The notes under the pieces are model-generated. The model was not told where the DNA came from. It saw nothing but the letters and a program-made list of their open reading frames with translations, and did no database searches. Shown here piece by piece: positions 61,137 to 64,000 of a stretch of 64,000 nucleotides of DNA; the first letter of the stretch is position 1; each line of letters opens with the position of its first letter. A program made the position numbers and the translations under genes. Source of the stretch: Sphingobacterium sp. SGG-5 (GTDB lineage: Bacteria > Bacteroidota > Bacteroidia > Sphingobacteriales > Sphingobacteriaceae); contig NZ_JAAKGO010000002.1 of NCBI RefSeq assembly GCF_011043525.1, forward strand, positions 1 to 64,000, written 5' to 3'.

Positions 61137-64000
61137 TTAGAATGTAACATTAACACCAAACGCATAAATCCGTTGCTGTGGATAGAAACCGTTATTTACA
61201 TTCGGCATCTCGGGATCTAAGTACTTCAAATAATCCAATGTGAATAAATTTGACCCTGTAGCGTATAATCTAACCTGTTGCAACTTCGCTCCGCTTGTCC
61301 ATTTTTTTGGCAAAGTATAACCTATTTGTACTGCTTTCAATCGCAAATAATCACCTTTACGTTCCCAACCGGAATTCTTATGTGCATTGTGCGGCGACAA
61401 CCCAGCTTTATATGATGTCAAACGAGGGAATTCCGCATCCGGGTTATCTGGCCTCCAGGCATTCTCTACTAAGAAATAGGGTGAATTGCCATAACCATAA
61501 AACGTCCGTGTAAATGGTGTGTTATCATCTACCCCCTCGGTGTTGCTAGATCCCTCATATGTACCGGCTAAATTCACACTGGACAAACCTGCACCTTGTA
61601 ATAAAGCGGAGAAGTCAAACCCCTTATATCCTAAATCAATATTCAATCCATACATCAGTTCTGGGAAATTCGGACGTCCAATATAAGTCATATCGTCGCT
61701 TCGTGTAATCTTTCCATCGCCATTCAAATCACGATATTTGAAAAAACCCGGAGCCACAATACCTGCCGAAGGAGACGGTGTATTCCTTGCTTCTTCCCAG
61801 CTTTGTACCATACCATCGACAACGAAACCGGTTTTTGTACCTATAGGTTGACCGATCAGGCTTTGCCACGACGGAATATTATCTCCCTCATTCAGTTTTA
61901 AATAACGGTTTTTCGCCCAGTTAATATTTCCTGTTAGTCGCATTTGGAAGTCACCAAAATTCTGGTTATAGCGTAGTTGCGCATCAAAACCTCTGTTATC
62001 TGCTTCCCCAATATTCACTCGGGCCGGGTAGTATCCACCGATTGATCCGGGATACAGTTGACCAACGTCCCCTAAGATATCTTTTGTATGCTTATAATAC
62101 CACTCAAAATCAAATCCAATCTTTCCGTCCAAGAAAGTAGATTCAAAACCTATACTTTGAGTCAATGTGGTTTCCCATTTCAAATCTGGATTGGGGAATT
62201 TAGATGTGTAAATAGCCTTGACAGGAGCTCCATCTATAACAACAACAGGATCATCATTCTGCTCGAACGTAGAGAGGTAAGAAAAAGCTGGTACACTTCT
62301 ATCATTCCCTGTCTTTCCATACGACCCCTTCACTTTAAAAAAATCTACAAAAGAGAACCGTTCTTGAAAGAATTCCTCATCACTCACAATCCATCCCAAG
62401 CCTACACTAGGAAACATTTTCCAACGATTTTCAGGAGCAAACCATACGGATGCATCCCAACGGGATGCGACCTCTAACAAATACCGGTCTTTATATCCAT
62501 AGGTACCCCGAAATACATAGCCTGCTTTTGATTCAGGGGTATCAGTACTTCCCGTCGGAGCAATAAAATCGTCTTTTTCAGAGCTCCCATAATCAATGTC
62601 TTGAATCAGTGTTATCGGGAAGTTACTAGCGCCCGTAGAGAAAATATTTCCTTCTGATCTCGAATAATCGTATACCGCTAATAAGCCAACCGTGTGGGCT
62701 TCTGCAAATGTTCTGTTATAGGAAATGGCAGGTTGGAAAGTTTTACGCTGTTTACTGGAGTAACTCTGTCTAAGCGTATTTTTGGTAATTCCTGGAGCGG
62801 TATAAAGATGAACAAAATCTCCCGATATTTGTTCACGTGCTCTACCCATTGTTTCATAAGGTGTCAACCACCCCTTAGTAGACCTTCCTGCCCAATCGAA
62901 TGAGGTTATTACTCTTGCCTCCAAACCTGGGACACCGGGAACTCTAACGTTGATATTCGCCGTCCCTTCCAGTACATTCCTAATGGTCTTTTGGTATCCT
63001 GAATTCTGAACGGAAGCAATTGGATTAACAAAGCCCGCATTTGAATTATAGCTCACTGGTAGTCCATTCTCCGCATACATTGGCATATTAGGCAACATAC
63101 GAACAGCTTGATAGAAAGGATTCATATAAGCTGTATTATCTGGAGATATACCGGGCGTATTGGTTAGCTCTTGACGTAAACCGATATTGATTCCGGCCGT
63201 GATATATTCATTGATCTTTGCTTCTACATTGGAGCGTATATTATACCGTTTAAAATTTGTGTTCTCCACAACACCGTCTTGATTCATATGAGAAATAGAG
63301 CTGAAATAATTCAAGTGTTCTGTACCACCGTTTACCGTCAAGCTGTGGTTTTGGGACTTACTATTTCTTCCTGCTAACAGACCCACCCAATCCGTATCTC
63401 CAAATAGAGGATTTGTATTGGTTCCGTTGCGCACAGCTTCGATTAATGCCGGATCATATAAAATTGGAAAGGCACTCGCTCCGTTATTGGTCAGATAATC
63501 GTTGTCGACCTCTACACCTTTGTTATACCATTCCATGTAGTCCGGACCATTCAAAAACTCTGGAAAACGTGTGTTTTGCCCAATACTTAAGGCACCGTTG
63601 TATGAAAATCTTGGTGTCCCTCGTTTCCCTTTCTTAGTTGTAATCATAATAATACCGTTGGATCCTCGCACACCATATGGCGCAGTAGATATTGCATCTT
63701 TCAACACTGTGATGGATTCAAATTCAGATGGATCCAAATAACTAAACGATGAGCGCTCTACCCCATCAACAATAATGAGTGGAGCACTGTTGCCATATGT
63801 TGAAATACCTCGGATTCTCAGTGTAGCGTCATCAGCTCCCGGACGACCGGATTGTTGCAATGCTGTCAAACCGGGGATACGGCCAGCTAACGCATTGGTA
63901 ATATTCATAGCAGGTGCCTTACTAAGCTCTTCACCACCTATCTGCGCAACTGAACCGACGACATTTCTTCTCTTTTGTGTACCATATGCTACCACAACAA
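61137..64000 (-). CDS. susC: SusC/RagA-family TonB-linked outer-membrane transporter (PUL2), 5' end missing
   Basis: 953 residues visible; the N-terminal signal and regulatory-like domain lie beyond the right edge. It starts within the plug (VVAYGTQKRRNVVGSV, LAGRIPGLTALQQSGRPG, YGVRGSNGIIMITTK), then a barrel ending YAFGVNVTF. The GTG at 63995 is only the first possible initiation codon in the window, not the true start. Together with SusD it would import the PUL2 glycan. Confidence 0.95.
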   Translation of the reverse strand, partial: VVVAYGTQKRRNVVGSVAQIGGEELSKAPAMNITNALAGRIPGLTALQQSGRPGADDATLRIRGISTYGNSAPLIIVDGVERSSFSYLDPSEFESITVLKDAISTAPYGVRGSNGIIMITTKKGKRGTPRFSYNGALSIGQNTRFPEFLNGPDYMEWYNKGVEVDNDYLTNNGASAFPILYDPALIEAVRNGTNTNPLFGDTDWVGLLAGRNSKSQNHSLTVNGGTEHLNYFSSISHMNQDGVVENTNFKRYNIRSNVEAKINEYITAGINIGLRQELTNTPGISPDNTAYMNPFYQAVRMLPNMPMYAENGLPVSYNSNAGFVNPIASVQNSGYQKTIRNVLEGTANINVRVPGVPGLEARVITSFDWAGRSTKGWLTPYETMGRAREQISGDFVHLYTAPGITKNTLRQSYSSKQRKTFQPAISYNRTFAEAHTVGLLAVYDYSRSEGNIFSTGASNFPITLIQDIDYGSSEKDDFIAPTGSTDTPESKAGYVFRGTYGYKDRYLLEVASRWDASVWFAPENRWKMFPSVGLGWIVSDEEFFQERFSFVDFFKVKGSYGKTGNDRSVPAFSYLSTFEQNDDPVVVIDGAPVKAIYTSKFPNPDLKWETTLTQSIGFESTFLDGKIGFDFEWYYKHTKDILGDVGQLYPGSIGGYYPARVNIGEADNRGFDAQLRYNQNFGDFQMRLTGNINWAKNRYLKLNEGDNIPSWQSLIGQPIGTKTGFVVDGMVQSWEEARNTPSPSAGIVAPGFFKYRDLNGDGKITRSDDMTYIGRPNFPELMYGLNIDLGYKGFDFSALLQGAGLSSVNLAGTYEGSSNTEGVDDNTPFTRTFYGYGNSPYFLVENAWRPDNPDAEFPRLTSYKAGLSPHNAHKNSGWERKGDYLRLKAVQIGYTLPKKWTSGAKLQQVRLYATGSNLFTLDYLKYLDPEMPNVNNGFYPQQRIYAFGVNVTF

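Overview
The window looks like chromosome from a member of the Bacteroidota, most likely Sphingobacteriaceae (Sphingobacterium/Pedobacter-like). Supporting signs are two SusC/SusD-type glycan-uptake clusters, a PorP/SprF type IX secretion protein, a GLPGLI-family protein, two OMP_b-brl-type outer-membrane proteins with carboxypeptidase-like N-termini, TAnnTTTG promoter elements and the general lack of strong Shine-Dalgarno sites. The genus is an inference; no rRNA or tRNA gene was seen.

Region 1 (about 1-18.3 kb) is a polysaccharide utilization locus (PUL1), almost all on the minus strand. In transcription order it holds a ceramidase-fold hydrolase, SusC, SusD, a DUF4959/DUF5126/DUF5000-like lipoprotein, a LamG-like lipoprotein, two paralogous Asp-box (sialidase-like) lipoproteins, a DUF4350-like exported protein, a third Asp-box protein, a GH43 enzyme and the start of a GH20 hexosaminidase. 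A divergent AraC-type regulator lies at its upstream edge. Hand-counted sample lines put the central PUL genes near 30-37% GC and the terminal GH43/GH20 part near 47-63%, so the locus may be a composite.

Region 2 (18.3-47.4 kb) is mostly core genome. It has an unusual, strictly phased 21-bp tandem array (22 units) after the AraC gene; two small uncharacterised genes; a surface-polysaccharide block (rfbC, rfbB, a TagD-like cytidylyltransferase, a YwqE-like phosphatase); PorP/SprF; NifU C-domain; two outer-membrane proteins; RNase HII; an M16 peptidase; FabD; an acetyl xylan esterase-like enzyme; a thioredoxin-like protein; GLPGLI; DnaK; a sugar nucleotidyltransferase; a HerA-like ATPase; and a SulP transporter next to a beta-carbonic anhydrase. 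Its intergenic spaces hold several families of dispersed, structured, non-coding repeats and MITE-like elements.

Region 3 (47.4-64 kb) is a second PUL (PUL2), all minus strand and nearly gapless, running off the right edge inside susC: SusC, SusD, a DUF5018-like surface lipoprotein, two tandem GHL10-type TIM-barrel proteins, an unrecognised secreted protein, a calcineurin-type phosphoesterase, a DUF5009/HGSNAT-like membrane acyltransferase, two tandem SGNH esterases, a DUF4434-like protein and an AGE-family (GlcNAc 2-epimerase type) epimerase. It contains no glycoside hydrolase of a standard well-characterised family, and its substrate cannot be read from the sequence; amino-sugar or O-acylated glycans are suggested by the epimerase, the acyltransferase and the esterases. 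This locus and the 21-bp array are the best candidates for undescribed biology.
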